A stretch of DNA of 64,000 nucleotides from Enterococcus haemoperoxidus ATCC BAA-382 (GCF_000407165.1 NZ_KE136480.1:186001-250000); one strand, 5' to 3'; shown: positions 19,001 through 28,149, numbered from the stretch's first letter. Made by a program: numbers and translations. Notes: generated by a model not told the origin, from the letters alone.

Positions 19001-22000
19001 GTCGTTCTTAAGATTTCATATCTTTCACTCATTTGCTGTAGAGCTTGTTTTATTCTTGTAACTGAAAATTCTCCTTCGATCGTCAATACAACTGGAATAT
19101 TATAGGTTGTATTATTAGCCAATGTTTCTTCAACTAAAAGGATACGATTTTGTGCTGGACTCACTTCTAAGCTAGAACCTTTTTCGATTGGTTTGTATGT
19201 TTCACCTTTTTGAAGTTTGAATGCAATTTTTTCGACTGTTCGGCTAGTCATTATTTCTTCTAACGTTACTTTAGTTCCGGTTTTCGCAGCTAACTGAGCT
19301 GATAATTGCATGACTTTCAATGAATGACCGCCTAATGTAAAGAAGTCATCTGTAATACTAATTTGTGGTAAACCTAAAATTTCAGCAAAGGTTTCAGATA
19401 CAATGCTTTCTGCTTCATTTCGAGGCGCTGTAAAAGTAATTACTTCCCCCACTTCCGGTGTCGGTAAAGCTACTTTATCGATTTTCCCATTTTTATTAAG
19501 CTTAAATTTTTCTACATTCATGATCACTTTAGGTACCATATATTGTGGTAATTTCAGCATCAATTCATGACGAATCAGCTCAAGGTCAATAGACTCTTCT
19601 AACTGGACATACGAACAAATCTCTTTTTGTCCATTTTCTTCAAAAATAATTGTCATAGCATTACTTACGTAAGGAAGTTGCTTGATAACCGTCGTGATTC
19701 CTTCCAACTCGATCCTAAATCCTCTGATTTTCACTTGATCATCAACACGTCCAAGATAATCGATTGCCCCATTTTCAAGCCAGCGGACAAGGTCACCTGT
19801 TTTGTATAAACGTTCATTAGAATCAGAAATAATAAATTTTTCATCTGTATTTTTCTTTAAATTCAAATAACCATCCGCTAAACCATCTCCTCCTAGATAC
19901 AGTTCTCCTGGAACACCAATCCCACACAATTGGTCGTTTTTCATGACATAGGCAGTTGTATTGGAGATTGGTTTTCCAATTGGCACAATCGCTTCGATCT
20001 CATAATCTAAGTCTTCAAATAATGAAAAAGTCGTATTTTCAGTTGGGCCATAGATATTGCAAATGCTAACGTTTGGATTGTATGCTTTAAATCGCTTGAT
20101 CGGCGCTGAAACAATTTTCTCCCCACCAACTAAAATTCGACGTAAAGAATGAAATGCTTTGGGGTGAATCTCAACAATATTCACAAATAAAGCCGTTGTA
20201 ATAAATAAAGTATTGATTTTTTGAGATACAATTACTTCTTCTAATAATTCTGGGTCCAACAAGACATTAGAGGTTGTCATAAACAACTCTCCTCCGTTTA
20301 GTAGAGCACCCCAGATTTCAAATGTACAAGCATCGAACGTTAAAGAACCTGTTTGCAAAATATGACTCTCTTTAAAATCAACGTAATTCGTATTTTGAAC
20401 CAAACGAAGAACATTTTTATGCGTAATCATAACGCCTTTAGGAACACCTGTTGTCCCAGAAGTATAAATAACATACGCCAAATCATCCGCATCAACATGA
20501 GGTAATTCTTTTTTTTCATCCATTTCTTCAAACGCATTATTTGTGATTATTAGACAATTATCTAACATTTGACTATCTTTTAACTGCTGATCAAAATCAC
20601 ATAACACTTTGCATTTTGCATCGTTGATAATAAATTTGATTCTTTCCATCGGACTGCTACTGTCTATTGGTAAATAGGCTCCTCCAGCTTTCAAGATTCC
20701 TAAAAAGAGTATGATTGTTTCTACTTTTCGCTCCGCCACTACAGCTACTATATCGCCTTTAACAATCCCGATTTTTCTCAATCTATACGCCAAATTTGTT
20801 GCAAGTGTATCTAGTTGTTCGTACGTAAGAACGTGCTCTTTGGAAGCGACTGCTACTTGTTTTCGATAACTTGGTAAAATTTCGTTGAACATTGTACCAA
20901 TCGATACTTCATTAGGATACTCAGTCGCCGTTTGATTGAAATCTGTTAGGATCAATTCCCGTTGGTCCGCTGTAAGAAAATCAATAGTCGAAATCGGCTG
21001 TTCTGATGAATGGGTGACTTCTTTGAGTACATGGCAAAAATGAGTCAAAATATAGTCTGCACCTTGTTTTGAATAGTTCGAAACATCAAATAAGAGATTA
21101 ACAATAAATCTTTCACCATTTTGGATAGAAAGCGTTAAGTCGTAATTGGTTTCTTCTCTAATGTCTTCTAATACAAACTGTGGTTTCTCTGTTTCTGATA
21201 ATAGATTTTCTTCATAATTTTCAAAAGCAACAATCGTCTGTATTAACTTATTTCCCAACTCATTTTCATTTTGAATCTCGCTTAATGGATATAAATCGTA
21301 GGTGCCACTTTGATTTAATTGTTTTTGTAACGCTGTAACAATTGTCGCAAAATCAGCTTCTTTTTCATTGTTCACTCTAACTGGAATCGTATTGATAAAC
21401 AGGCCAACTTTATCTTCAATATTCGCAATTGGACTATTTCTTCCAGAAACAACTTGACCAAAAACAACATCTTCTGTATTTGTATAGTTTTGTAATACAA
21501 TGCCCCAAGCTGCTTCAAAAATAGTATTAACCGTAGCATTTAAAGATTTTGCTAAGGTACGGATTTTTTCACTTGTTTGAAGGTCTAGCACTTGTTTGAT
21601 TTGATTCTGATCTGCTTCAACTGTTTTTACTGATGTAGGTAAAATGCTGGCGACTGTTGTGTACTCGGCAAGTAGTGCATGCCAATATTCTTTTGCTTCA
21701 TGTGTATTCATTTCTGTTAAATAGTTTACGTGTTCTGCATGGGCATAATCAGGAGCGATCTCTTTTCTAATTGCTTCATAACGTTGACCGTTAATCAATC
21801 TTTGGTAAAACTCTTGTAAATCATTCAGCAAAATAGAATTACACCAGCCATCTAAAATAATATGATGGAAACTCATCAACATCTTATAGCTATTTACTGC
21901 TATTTTTATGATTTTTATGCGGAACAAGGGGTCAAATTGAAGATCAAATCCTCTTTGAATATTTTCTTGTTCGATTTTTTGTAGTGTTTCTTTAGTAGCT

Positions 22001-25000
22001 GTACATTCTGTTAAATCAATCATTTCCACGTCGCAAATCGCTTTTTTATGAATAACTTGTCTTGGTATACGGACGTTTTTATAAATAATATTAGTTCTTA
22101 AAGCACTGTGTTTTTGTACTAATAAATCAAGTGCTTGCTTAAATTCTAGTGTTTTGATCGCCCCTAATTCATATATAGCCTGCACCAAATAGGCGCTGGA
22201 TGTTGATTTTTCTTGTTCATGGAACAATAAACCTTCTTGAAGTGGGGTTAAAGGATAGATTTTTTCGATTTGGTCTTCCCGTTCAATAAAGTTCGCCTCG
22301 ACCTCTCTAAACTCTTCTTCCGTCCAGTTTATTTCTCCAAAGTCAGACGCTGTGTGTTCAATGCCTTCTTTGTTCAGACAATGCTCAACAACCATTTCAA
22401 GTTCTTTTTCAAACAATGATTTAAGTTCTCTGATCATTCTTTCATCGCATTGCGATTTATCATAAATAAAACCAAAAGAGATAACGCCATTGTTCAAAGA
22501 TCCATCAATAGAAATTGGTGTTCCAAAATGATTATTCTCTGCAATTTGATAACCATATTCTACCGAATTAATTTGGATATCATACTCTGAGGATTCTTGT
22601 TCAAAATCTCCCAGATAATTAAACGTTATCTCAGTTTTAACTCCTTCAAACTCTTCGTCATAACAATCCAAAACACTATACCCTAATCCATGGTTTGGAA
22701 TACGGCGTAAGTTTTCCTTCACTTTTTTGATATCTTGCTGTAACGTATCACCGATTCCTGCACAAACAACGGGATAAATCGTTGTAAACCAGCCAATCGT
22801 TCGATCAATATGAATCGGTTTATCAATTGGCTCACGCCCATGTCCTTCCATTCGAACGCTGATCGTATCTGCTCTGGTCAATTTATTTATAGTTCTGAAT
22901 AGAGCAGTTACCAATAAATCATTTATTTCAGTGTTATAGGATTTATTCGAATGCAAAATAAGATTTTCCGTTAATTCTTTAGATAATAATATCTCATCAA
23001 AACCCGTACCAGACTCATCTTGTGGCGTACATAAGGTAGTCTTAGCTTGATTGGCTAATTTACTAATTTTATTCCAATAAGGTCGCTCTTTTGCCAACAT
23101 TTCTGAGTTAGCAAATGCTTCTAGTGAGTGACACCATCTAGAAAATGACGCTGTTTTCATTGGTAATTCTATCGTTCTTTTTTCTAGCACTTGCTGATAT
23201 GCGGTGTTGATATCCTCCACCAAAATGCGCCAAGAAATACCATCAACCATTAAATGATGGACAATCAATGCGATATAATTTTTTGCTTTAGTTTGGAAAA
23301 CAACTGCCTTGATCAATGGCCCATCAGCTAAACTTAAAGTAGACTGGATTTTATCGCTTATAGCGACCATTTTTTCAGAAATATGTGATTCTTTTTCACT
23401 AGTTAAATCAAAAGAAATCACCTCAAACAAATCTAAACCATCTTGCTCTTTAATGATTTGTTTGTTATTTAAGTAGACTGCTCTAAGCACATCATGATGA
23501 TTACATACCGCTAATAATGCTTTTTTTAAACCTACTATGTCTAGATTTTGACATTCCAATAAAAATGTTTGATTGAAATGTTCTGGTGTTGGAAGTTTGC
23601 TATCAAAAAAATATTTCTGAATTGGGGACAAAGGAGTTTCTCCCACAATTGTTTGCTCCATTTGCCCTAATGTTTCAGCTTGATTCGCTTCCATACGTGC
23701 TGCAATATTTCCTAAATTCTTTTCCACCATGATTGTTGGAACACTCAAGTTATAGCCCATTTCTCTGAGCTTTGAAACAATTCTGATGGCTTTGATCGAA
23801 TCACCACCGATTTCAAAAAAGTTATGATTGCATCCGATATTTTCGTTATTTAAAACAGTTGAAAAAACAGAGATAAGAACATGTTCTTTTTCAGTTTTAG
23901 GGGATACTGTTTCTTTGGTTGTTAGAATCGGCTCATCTTCAACAACAGGTAATTTACTTTTATCTAGTTTTCCATTGTTATTCACAGGTAAAACATTGAT
24001 CTTGATAAACCTTTTTGGAACCATATACAATGGTAATTTTTTCTCTAAATATTCTTGTAGCTGTGCTTCTTTATAGTTTTCTTTAGAAACAAAATAGGCA
24101 ATGATTTGATTTTCTTCTGAAACAATCACTGCAGCATCATCTATTTTAGGATAACTAGCCAATGTATTTTTGATTTCACTCAGTTCAATTCTCAATCCAT
24201 TGATTTTGACTTGTTCATCTATTCGACCCAAATATTCTAAATTTCCATTTTCTTGCCATTTAGCTAGATCACCTGTTCTGTATATTTTTCCAGGTAGTCC
24301 AAAATAATTATCAACAAATTTTTCTTTGGTCAATTCGGGACGATTCAAATACCCTCTGGCAACACCAACGCCACCGATACAAAGCTCACCGGCCTCATTA
24401 ACACCGCATAACTGATTTTCATTCATTATATATATTGCTACGTTATCAATTCCTTTACCAATTGAAACGGTCGACTCATCTTTTAAATCCTTTAAATGAA
24501 AATAAGTAGCACCGATCGAAGCTTCTGTTGGTCCATAAAGATTATATACATTTTCTTTCGTCAAAGAAGTCAGTCTACAGATTTTTTTTACTAAAGACTC
24601 TTCTAGCTTTTCACCAGCAATATACAACATATCTAACGACGATAAATAAGATTCTTTGTTCACTTCTACAGCATAATCTAAAAAAACAGAAAGAACGGTT
24701 GGGATCATCACCATATGTGTTACTTGATTTTCTTTAATGACATCCAGTAACATGCTAAAATTGTTATTTTCTTGATCGGTCAGTAATTGTAGTTTCGCGC
24801 CACCCAATATCCCTAAGAAAATCTCTCCAACTGCTGCATCAAAAGAACAAGTTGCTTTTTGAAGCATTACACTCTTGTGGCTAAATTTTGCTGTTCCAAG
24901 TTTCCATTTGATAAAGTTTACTAATCCAATGTGTTCGATCATAACGCCTTTGGGATTTCCAGTTGTTCCAGAAGTATAGATAACATAGGCTAATTGATTC

Positions 25001-25566
25001 GGGGAATATGATATAGTCAAATTTTTTTCACTGGTATCTGTGAATTTCGGACAAATTATTTTTTTATTTAATTGTTTTTCCCATTTTTCTCTTGAATTTA
25101 TATCCGTAATTACTGCTTTAACATTGCTGTCTTCAACAATATAGTTGATTCGTTCTTCGGGATTTTCGGAATCTATTGGCAAAAATGCTGCACCTGATTT
25201 TAAAACGCCTAAAATTGTAACGATCAATTCAATCGAACGGTTTAAGAGGACACCAACTAAGTCTTCTTTTTCAATACCTGAGGCTATTAATAATTCTGCA
25301 ACATTGTTCGCTCTTTTGTTTAATTGGTCATATGTTAATCTCTCACCTTTGATTCCTACAGCTTCTCTTTGAGGATGTTTTTGAACTTCCTGTTCAAACA
25401 AAGTAACTAAATCAACATCACTTTGACTTGTCGTTTTATTCGAATTAAACTGATGCACAACCTTCTCATATTCAGCTAACTCTAATTGCTTAACTAATGT
25501 ATTATCCAACCAATAACCACTCCATTTTGTTATATTAAAACAATCAAAAACACTATTTTGATTCAT
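16066..25566 (-). CDS. Non-ribosomal peptide synthetase, initiating: A-PCP-E-C-A-PCP-C-A-PCP
   Basis: The first synthetase has 3166 residues and three modules. Domains by eye: a short linker that looks like the tail of a C-A junction, A about 45-545 (YTSGTTGNPKG near 195), PCP about 555-625 (IGGDSIKAIR), E about 630-1070 (HHLMVDGISW, EGHGRE, FNYLG), C about 1090-1530 (HHIILDG), A about 1545-2030, PCP about 2040-2105 (LGGHSLKVMQ), C about 2120-2560 (HHAIFDG), A about 2570-3065, PCP about 3075-3145 (LGGYSIKAVE). Lack of an N-terminal C domain makes this the initiating enzyme. Hand-read pocket codes are DAGVYALIGK, DAFFLGITFK (Ile/Val-like) and DAWLYGLVCK. There is no clear Shine-Dalgarno before the ATG, and an in-frame TAA four codons upstream rules out a longer start nearby. 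A promoter lies 55-85 bp upstream. It is co-transcribed with the next two synthetases and the thioesterase. Confidence 0.97.
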   Translation of the reverse strand: MNQNSVFDCFNITKWSGYWLDNTLVKQLELAEYEKVVHQFNSNKTTSQSDVDLVTLFEQEVQKHPQREAVGIKGERLTYDQLNKRANNVAELLIASGIEKEDLVGVLLNRSIELIVTILGVLKSGAAFLPIDSENPEERINYIVEDSNVKAVITDINSREKWEKQLNKKIICPKFTDTSEKNLTISYSPNQLAYVIYTSGTTGNPKGVMIEHIGLVNFIKWKLGTAKFSHKSVMLQKATCSFDAAVGEIFLGILGGAKLQLLTDQENNNFSMLLDVIKENQVTHMVMIPTVLSVFLDYAVEVNKESYLSSLDMLYIAGEKLEESLVKKICRLTSLTKENVYNLYGPTEASIGATYFHLKDLKDESTVSIGKGIDNVAIYIMNENQLCGVNEAGELCIGGVGVARGYLNRPELTKEKFVDNYFGLPGKIYRTGDLAKWQENGNLEYLGRIDEQVKINGLRIELSEIKNTLASYPKIDDAAVIVSEENQIIAYFVSKENYKEAQLQEYLEKKLPLYMVPKRFIKINVLPVNNNGKLDKSKLPVVEDEPILTTKETVSPKTEKEHVLISVFSTVLNNENIGCNHNFFEIGGDSIKAIRIVSKLREMGYNLSVPTIMVEKNLGNIAARMEANQAETLGQMEQTIVGETPLSPIQKYFFDSKLPTPEHFNQTFLLECQNLDIVGLKKALLAVCNHHDVLRAVYLNNKQIIKEQDGLDLFEVISFDLTSEKESHISEKMVAISDKIQSTLSLADGPLIKAVVFQTKAKNYIALIVHHLMVDGISWRILVEDINTAYQQVLEKRTIELPMKTASFSRWCHSLEAFANSEMLAKERPYWNKISKLANQAKTTLCTPQDESGTGFDEILLSKELTENLILHSNKSYNTEINDLLVTALFRTINKLTRADTISVRMEGHGREPIDKPIHIDRTIGWFTTIYPVVCAGIGDTLQQDIKKVKENLRRIPNHGLGYSVLDCYDEEFEGVKTEITFNYLGDFEQESSEYDIQINSVEYGYQIAENNHFGTPISIDGSLNNGVISFGFIYDKSQCDERMIRELKSLFEKELEMVVEHCLNKEGIEHTASDFGEINWTEEEFREVEANFIEREDQIEKIYPLTPLQEGLLFHEQEKSTSSAYLVQAIYELGAIKTLEFKQALDLLVQKHSALRTNIIYKNVRIPRQVIHKKAICDVEMIDLTECTATKETLQKIEQENIQRGFDLQFDPLFRIKIIKIAVNSYKMLMSFHHIILDGWCNSILLNDLQEFYQRLINGQRYEAIRKEIAPDYAHAEHVNYLTEMNTHEAKEYWHALLAEYTTVASILPTSVKTVEADQNQIKQVLDLQTSEKIRTLAKSLNATVNTIFEAAWGIVLQNYTNTEDVVFGQVVSGRNSPIANIEDKVGLFINTIPVRVNNEKEADFATIVTALQKQLNQSGTYDLYPLSEIQNENELGNKLIQTIVAFENYEENLLSETEKPQFVLEDIREETNYDLTLSIQNGERFIVNLLFDVSNYSKQGADYILTHFCHVLKEVTHSSEQPISTIDFLTADQRELILTDFNQTATEYPNEVSIGTMFNEILPSYRKQVAVASKEHVLTYEQLDTLATNLAYRLRKIGIVKGDIVAVVAERKVETIILFLGILKAGGAYLPIDSSSPMERIKFIINDAKCKVLCDFDQQLKDSQMLDNCLIITNNAFEEMDEKKELPHVDADDLAYVIYTSGTTGVPKGVMITHKNVLRLVQNTNYVDFKESHILQTGSLTFDACTFEIWGALLNGGELFMTTSNVLLDPELLEEVIVSQKINTLFITTALFVNIVEIHPKAFHSLRRILVGGEKIVSAPIKRFKAYNPNVSICNIYGPTENTTFSLFEDLDYEIEAIVPIGKPISNTTAYVMKNDQLCGIGVPGELYLGGDGLADGYLNLKKNTDEKFIISDSNERLYKTGDLVRWLENGAIDYLGRVDDQVKIRGFRIELEGITTVIKQLPYVSNAMTIIFEENGQKEICSYVQLEESIDLELIRHELMLKLPQYMVPKVIMNVEKFKLNKNGKIDKVALPTPEVGEVITFTAPRNEAESIVSETFAEILGLPQISITDDFFTLGGHSLKVMQLSAQLAAKTGTKVTLEEIMTSRTVEKIAFKLQKGETYKPIEKGSSLEVSPAQNRILLVEETLANNTTYNIPVVLTIEGEFSVTRIKQALQQMSERYEILRTTFEFKEGTYFQKIADQIVIPVTTSTIKKAELNQAIFDFIQPFDLSQGPLIKSHVFTISSNEHIVVIDLHHAIFDGESIPTFVSELATLYNGKELKEVGIQYTDYSSWKNQLDLQKQEKFWLDNLKNAELNTEFPTDFNRGSQASFVGKSFSIELPKKLNEKIKEFGKETGVTSYIFYAAMFNLLLSRYTRKAEIITGTAISGRNHPDLEQMLGMFVNTVVLKQEIESDIAFTHYVKQVQSNFFDVFNNQDYPFEKLVEKLAIKPSQTRNPIFDVMFSYENLEDKSYPLDNAKMSFYELPNNTAKFDLTLTIKEHPDHVSINWDYNVQLFKEETMRKASEHFITLITSALEQPESQLVELSMINEAEKEKICYSFNTQEKIPLQHETIVSWFEENVAKYPNRIAVGIEDTDVTYDELNQMANAVAKKLKESGVKRNDVVGLLFHRSIEFIAAIYGVLKAGAAYLPIDVELPAKRIDYILENSHTKVILTNETTVPLNVKIIFVSSEEKMAENQTLESSADDCAYIIYTSGSTGHPKGVKIRHNSLINLIEWQKEQSKITSESVVLQKATCSFDASVWEIFLATLSGVKLQMLTEDENQDYAKLLRVIREKNVTHTLMVPTVFDSILDYMKVEQLTDVLDGLEKVYLGAESLTTQLLEKYVDVTKNKGNLTKITNLYGPTETTVCATFYEVSAEDLNTRVAIGQPIRNTQVYIMNNGELCGIDVAGEICVGGTGVFKEYLGSESLTNEKLISNPIHEDQYLYRTGDLGKFDENGQIHYLGRIDKQVKIRGFRIEIEEIEKEILNLTGISSAAVIVNESLGNPQLCAYVVSESELSIPTISTELKEIFPDYMVPSFIKQIDELPKNHNGKLDEKALQEIPINFTTMVVPPKTKDEVKLLPLFKEVLNVENIGVTDSFFELGGYSIKAVELSRRIEHEFGLRVSLKDIMKEQNVKNIAKIIKKKNKKVFQPLLKAAEECLDE

Positions 25567-25620
25567 TTCAACAAATTATCATGAATTAAAAAAAGTGAAT
25601 ATTCAAATGTTTTAATTCAA

Positions 25621-25649
25621 AGTTTATTAAATTTTTCACTAAATGTCAA
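25621..25649 (-). promoter_or_regulatory. Sigma-A promoter of the NRPS operon
   Basis: The minus strand reads TTGACA (25649-25644), a 17-bp spacer, then TAAACT (25626-25621). This is a consensus -35 box with a near-consensus -10 box. It gives a leader of roughly 50 bases before the ATG at 25566. Confidence 0.75.
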
Positions 25650-25667
25650 ACCTACTTTTTATGAAAA

Positions 25668-25692
25668 AGGAAATATATCCACTATATTTCCT
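25668..25692. promoter_or_regulatory. Candidate operator between the divergent NRPS and PPTase promoters
   Basis: A perfect 10-bp inverted repeat, AGGAAATATA / TATATTTCCT, has a 5-bp spacer. It starts 19 bp behind the NRPS -35 box and lies between the two divergent promoters. A dimeric regulator acting on the whole cluster could bind here. No pathway regulator gene is adjacent to it. Confidence 0.45.
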
Positions 25693-25754
25693 ATCTAAAA
25701 ACGTATTATTTATCATATATATTAATAAAAAATTGAAAAATAGATAAAATACAT

Positions 25755-25783
25755 TTGACTTTTATCAAATTGTAAAATATACT
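25755..25783 (+). promoter_or_regulatory. Sigma-A promoter of the phosphopantetheinyl transferase gene
   Basis: TTGACT (25755-25760), a 17-bp spacer, and TATACT (25778-25783) form a near-consensus promoter about 45 bp ahead of the start at 25829. It is divergent to the NRPS promoter. Confidence 0.8.
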
Positions 25784-25828
25784 TACGATGTTTTAAACAT
25801 TCTATTCATCACGATGACTGAGGTATCT

Positions 25829-26515
25829 ATGCTATTTACACATTTATTAAAACTAGACCATTCGCTCACTTCTACTACTTGGTCAACATGGTATCACTTA
25901 CTAGATCTGGAGAGAAAAAATAAAATAGACCATTTGAAATTTGCTGGTGATCGGTTACGCTCGCTCACAGCTGGCATTCTTTTACGTTCTATGTTATTCA
26001 ATTATTATCGATTGAAGCCTACTGAATTAGTTTTTTCAGCGTCTAAACATGGCAAGCCATTTTTAGCTTCTCATCCAGGTATTTTTTTTAATTTAACTCA
26101 TTCTGAGGACTATGTTTGCTGTTCCGTAAGTAACGCTCCTGTTGGCATTGATATTGAGCAAATGAAACCAATTGATATTCTGGGCATAGCTAGTTTCTTT
26201 TCTGTTTCTGAACAAGAATACATCCATTCAAAAAAAACTGAAGCAAAACAATTAGAGGCAGTTTATTCCATTTGGACATTAAAAGAAGCTTTTAGTAAAC
26301 AAATTGGTCTGGGTCTGTCCGTTCCCTTGGATACGTATCAATTTATTTTAAATGACGAAAAAATTTTACTCTCAACACAAATAAAAAATGATGCTCAATT
26401 TTACTCTCGCACCATTGATAATCACTATAAATTTGCTCTTTGCTCATCGATTCTTTCAAAAAATATTCAAAAACAGTTAACACTTACTGAGCTCGTTACA
26501 AAAGTCCACTTTTAA
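25829..26515 (+). CDS. Sfp-type 4'-phosphopantetheinyl transferase
   Basis: This enzyme transfers phosphopantetheine from CoA to the serine of carrier domains, which the six PCP domains of the neighbouring synthetases require. Family motifs are present: FNLTHSEDYV, then VGIDIEQ with the Mg-binding acids, then WTLKEAFSKQIGLGL. The length of about 228 residues fits Sfp/Gsp. I chose the ATG at 25829 because TGAGG lies 5 bp in front of it. An in-frame ATG at 25814 would add five residues but has no ribosome site. The gene is transcribed away from the NRPS operon from its own promoter, which suggests shared control through the region between them. Confidence 0.93.
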   Translation: MLFTHLLKLDHSLTSTTWSTWYHLLDLERKNKIDHLKFAGDRLRSLTAGILLRSMLFNYYRLKPTELVFSASKHGKPFLASHPGIFFNLTHSEDYVCCSVSNAPVGIDIEQMKPIDILGIASFFSVSEQEYIHSKKTEAKQLEAVYSIWTLKEAFSKQIGLGLSVPLDTYQFILNDEKILLSTQIKNDAQFYSRTIDNHYKFALCSSILSKNIQKQLTLTELVTKVHF

Positions 26516-26519
26516 ATAA

Positions 26520-26562
26520 AAATAGATTGAGTGACAACTTCTTTAAGTTATCACTCAATCCC
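26520..26562 (-). terminator. Terminator after the MFS transporter gene
   Basis: The stem arms at 26525-26540 and 26545-26560 are 16 bp long with one mismatch, and the loop is 4 bases. The T-rich run (TATTTTTATTT) follows on the minus strand, so it ends the export operon. In the plus direction it lacks a T-run, though the stem may still slow transcription from the PPTase gene. Confidence 0.7.
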
Positions 26563-26631
26563 CTATAATTATCACAAGTACTGAAATTAACATTCTTACA
26601 TAAGTCTGTAACTCGATTCTTGCTCTATATT

Positions 26632-27873
26632 TTACTGATTAAAATTTTCAAACGAATTCTTCGAAAAATAACTCACTAGTAGCATAACGAATCCTGTAAA
26701 TAAAAACAAAATATAAACTGAATTCGAAAAAATATCGAATAAAAGTCCATATACAGCTTGAGAGAGCGGCTGTGCACATAAGCTTAACGTTGTTACATAA
26801 GACATTACTTTTCCAACTAATTGAACAGGTGTATTCGCTTGGATATTTGAAACCACGAAAATTGAAAAAAGCGTAAACAAGGCTTGTAGCAACATGATCG
26901 TCAGAGTAAACAAAACAAAAGTTACTGTATCAGGCATGTTGATCATAAAAATAACGCCCATAAGCAGAACCAAAAGACTAGATAATCCAACAATCAAATA
27001 GCTATTTTTCATATTCAGTTTTTTTGAAAATACCCCGACCATAATAGCGCCTCCGATTCCTGCCAAAGAAATCAACCCTTGATTGATTCCTAAATACTGG
27101 CTGTTAAGACCTAAAACGATCCTAATAATATAAGGAATACCAACAAATAACAAACCTGAGATAAAGAAACTGATCGCACCTAAAAGAATGATTATTTTTA
27201 TTATAGCTGGCTCTTCTTTTCTAATGAACATCCAGCTTTCTTTCAAGTCTTTGATAACAGTTGCGATTGCTCCATTTTCAAATTTAACTATTAAAATCGG
27301 TATTTTAATAAAACACTCAATGCAGGCAGCACCAAAAAATAAAATAAAACAAATAATAAAAATCCATTCGATTTTCACTAGGCTATATAGAAATCCTGCA
27401 AGAATAGGTCCAACAAAATTTGCAAACAGCTGGATTTGATTAACCACTGAGTTTGCTTTTAATAAATTATCTTCTTTGAATAGTAATGGCATACTAGATT
27501 GAACAATGGGTGTTTCAAATGCCGAAACGACTGACATCAATAATAGACACATTGCTACAACAGCTATGTTTGCTCTTGAAACAACAGCCAAATAAACCAA
27601 AATAGCAATACAAGCGTACAGACCATCCATGATGACCATCATATTTTTCTTATTGAAATTATCCGCCAAGACACCGCCTATTGGTGAAAAGATAATTGTT
27701 GGAATGATTGAGACAGCTAAAAGTGTACCAAATAAAGCAGCTGATTTTGTTAAATCTAATATATAGAGCGACAGAGCAAATTTCATAACAGAATTTGCTA
27801 AAACAGAAAGGGTTTGCCCCATTATGATATATCCAAAGTTCTTATTCCAAATCACACGATTTTCAATTTCCAT
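26632..27873 (-). CDS. MFS efflux transporter, DHA3-like
   Basis: The protein has about 413 residues and roughly 12 membrane segments. The loop between TM2 and TM3 carries the MFS motif GGVLADNFNKKNMM. The overall pattern resembles the drug/proton antiporters of the MefA/EntS type. The start is set at MEIENRV because AGGAGG stands 6 bp before this ATG; an upstream in-frame start has none. It is the last gene of a likely operon with two small membrane proteins and an ABC transporter, next to the NRPS cluster. Export of the NRPS product is a reasonable inference but is not shown. Confidence 0.85.
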   Translation of the reverse strand: MEIENRVIWNKNFGYIIMGQTLSVLANSVMKFALSLYILDLTKSAALFGTLLAVSIIPTIIFSPIGGVLADNFNKKNMMVIMDGLYACIAILVYLAVVSRANIAVVAMCLLLMSVVSAFETPIVQSSMPLLFKEDNLLKANSVVNQIQLFANFVGPILAGFLYSLVKIEWIFIICFILFFGAACIECFIKIPILIVKFENGAIATVIKDLKESWMFIRKEEPAIIKIIILLGAISFFISGLLFVGIPYIIRIVLGLNSQYLGINQGLISLAGIGGAIMVGVFSKKLNMKNSYLIVGLSSLLVLLMGVIFMINMPDTVTFVLFTLTIMLLQALFTLFSIFVVSNIQANTPVQLVGKVMSYVTTLSLCAQPLSQAVYGLLFDIFSNSVYILFLFTGFVMLLVSYFSKNSFENFNQ

Positions 27874-27924
27874 TCTTTTCCTCCTAAATATAAAAGCGCC
27901 AATTCCTAGAATGAACACTTTTAT

Positions 27925-28128
27925 TCAACGCTTTTTATTTATTAATAAAAAGTTAGCACCAGCTAAAACACCTGGTATTAGAAAGATAAATGAGATCTTT
28001 ATACAAAAAATGCTAATAATCATAATGAGTAAACTAATCAAAGAATACTTGTTTGTTACTTTAGGTAATTTCACTTTGATCCCTAAGCTTTGACCAATAT
28101 TTTCAAAAAAACGAGTCATCTGATCCAT
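27925..28128 (-). CDS. Small membrane protein, 67 aa, unknown
   Basis: A 67-residue protein with one or two hydrophobic stretches (SLISLLIMIISIFCIKISFIFLI onward) and a basic C terminus (NKKR). An AAAGGA site lies about 10 bp before the ATG. It sits between a second small membrane protein and the MFS transporter in the same direction. I do not recognise a family. Size and context suggest an accessory or immunity peptide for the neighbouring transporters. Confidence 0.6.
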   Translation of the reverse strand: MDQMTRFFENIGQSLGIKVKLPKVTNKYSLISLLIMIISIFCIKISFIFLIPGVLAGANFLLINKKR

Positions 28129-28149
28129 TTAAAAACATTCCTTTCTCTC

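Noticed and set aside
2845-25566. Many plus-strand open frames of 60-120 codons within the synthetase genes.
   Set aside because: They lie opposite conserved NRPS domains, lack ribosome sites and encode no recognisable motifs; they are shadows of the real genes.
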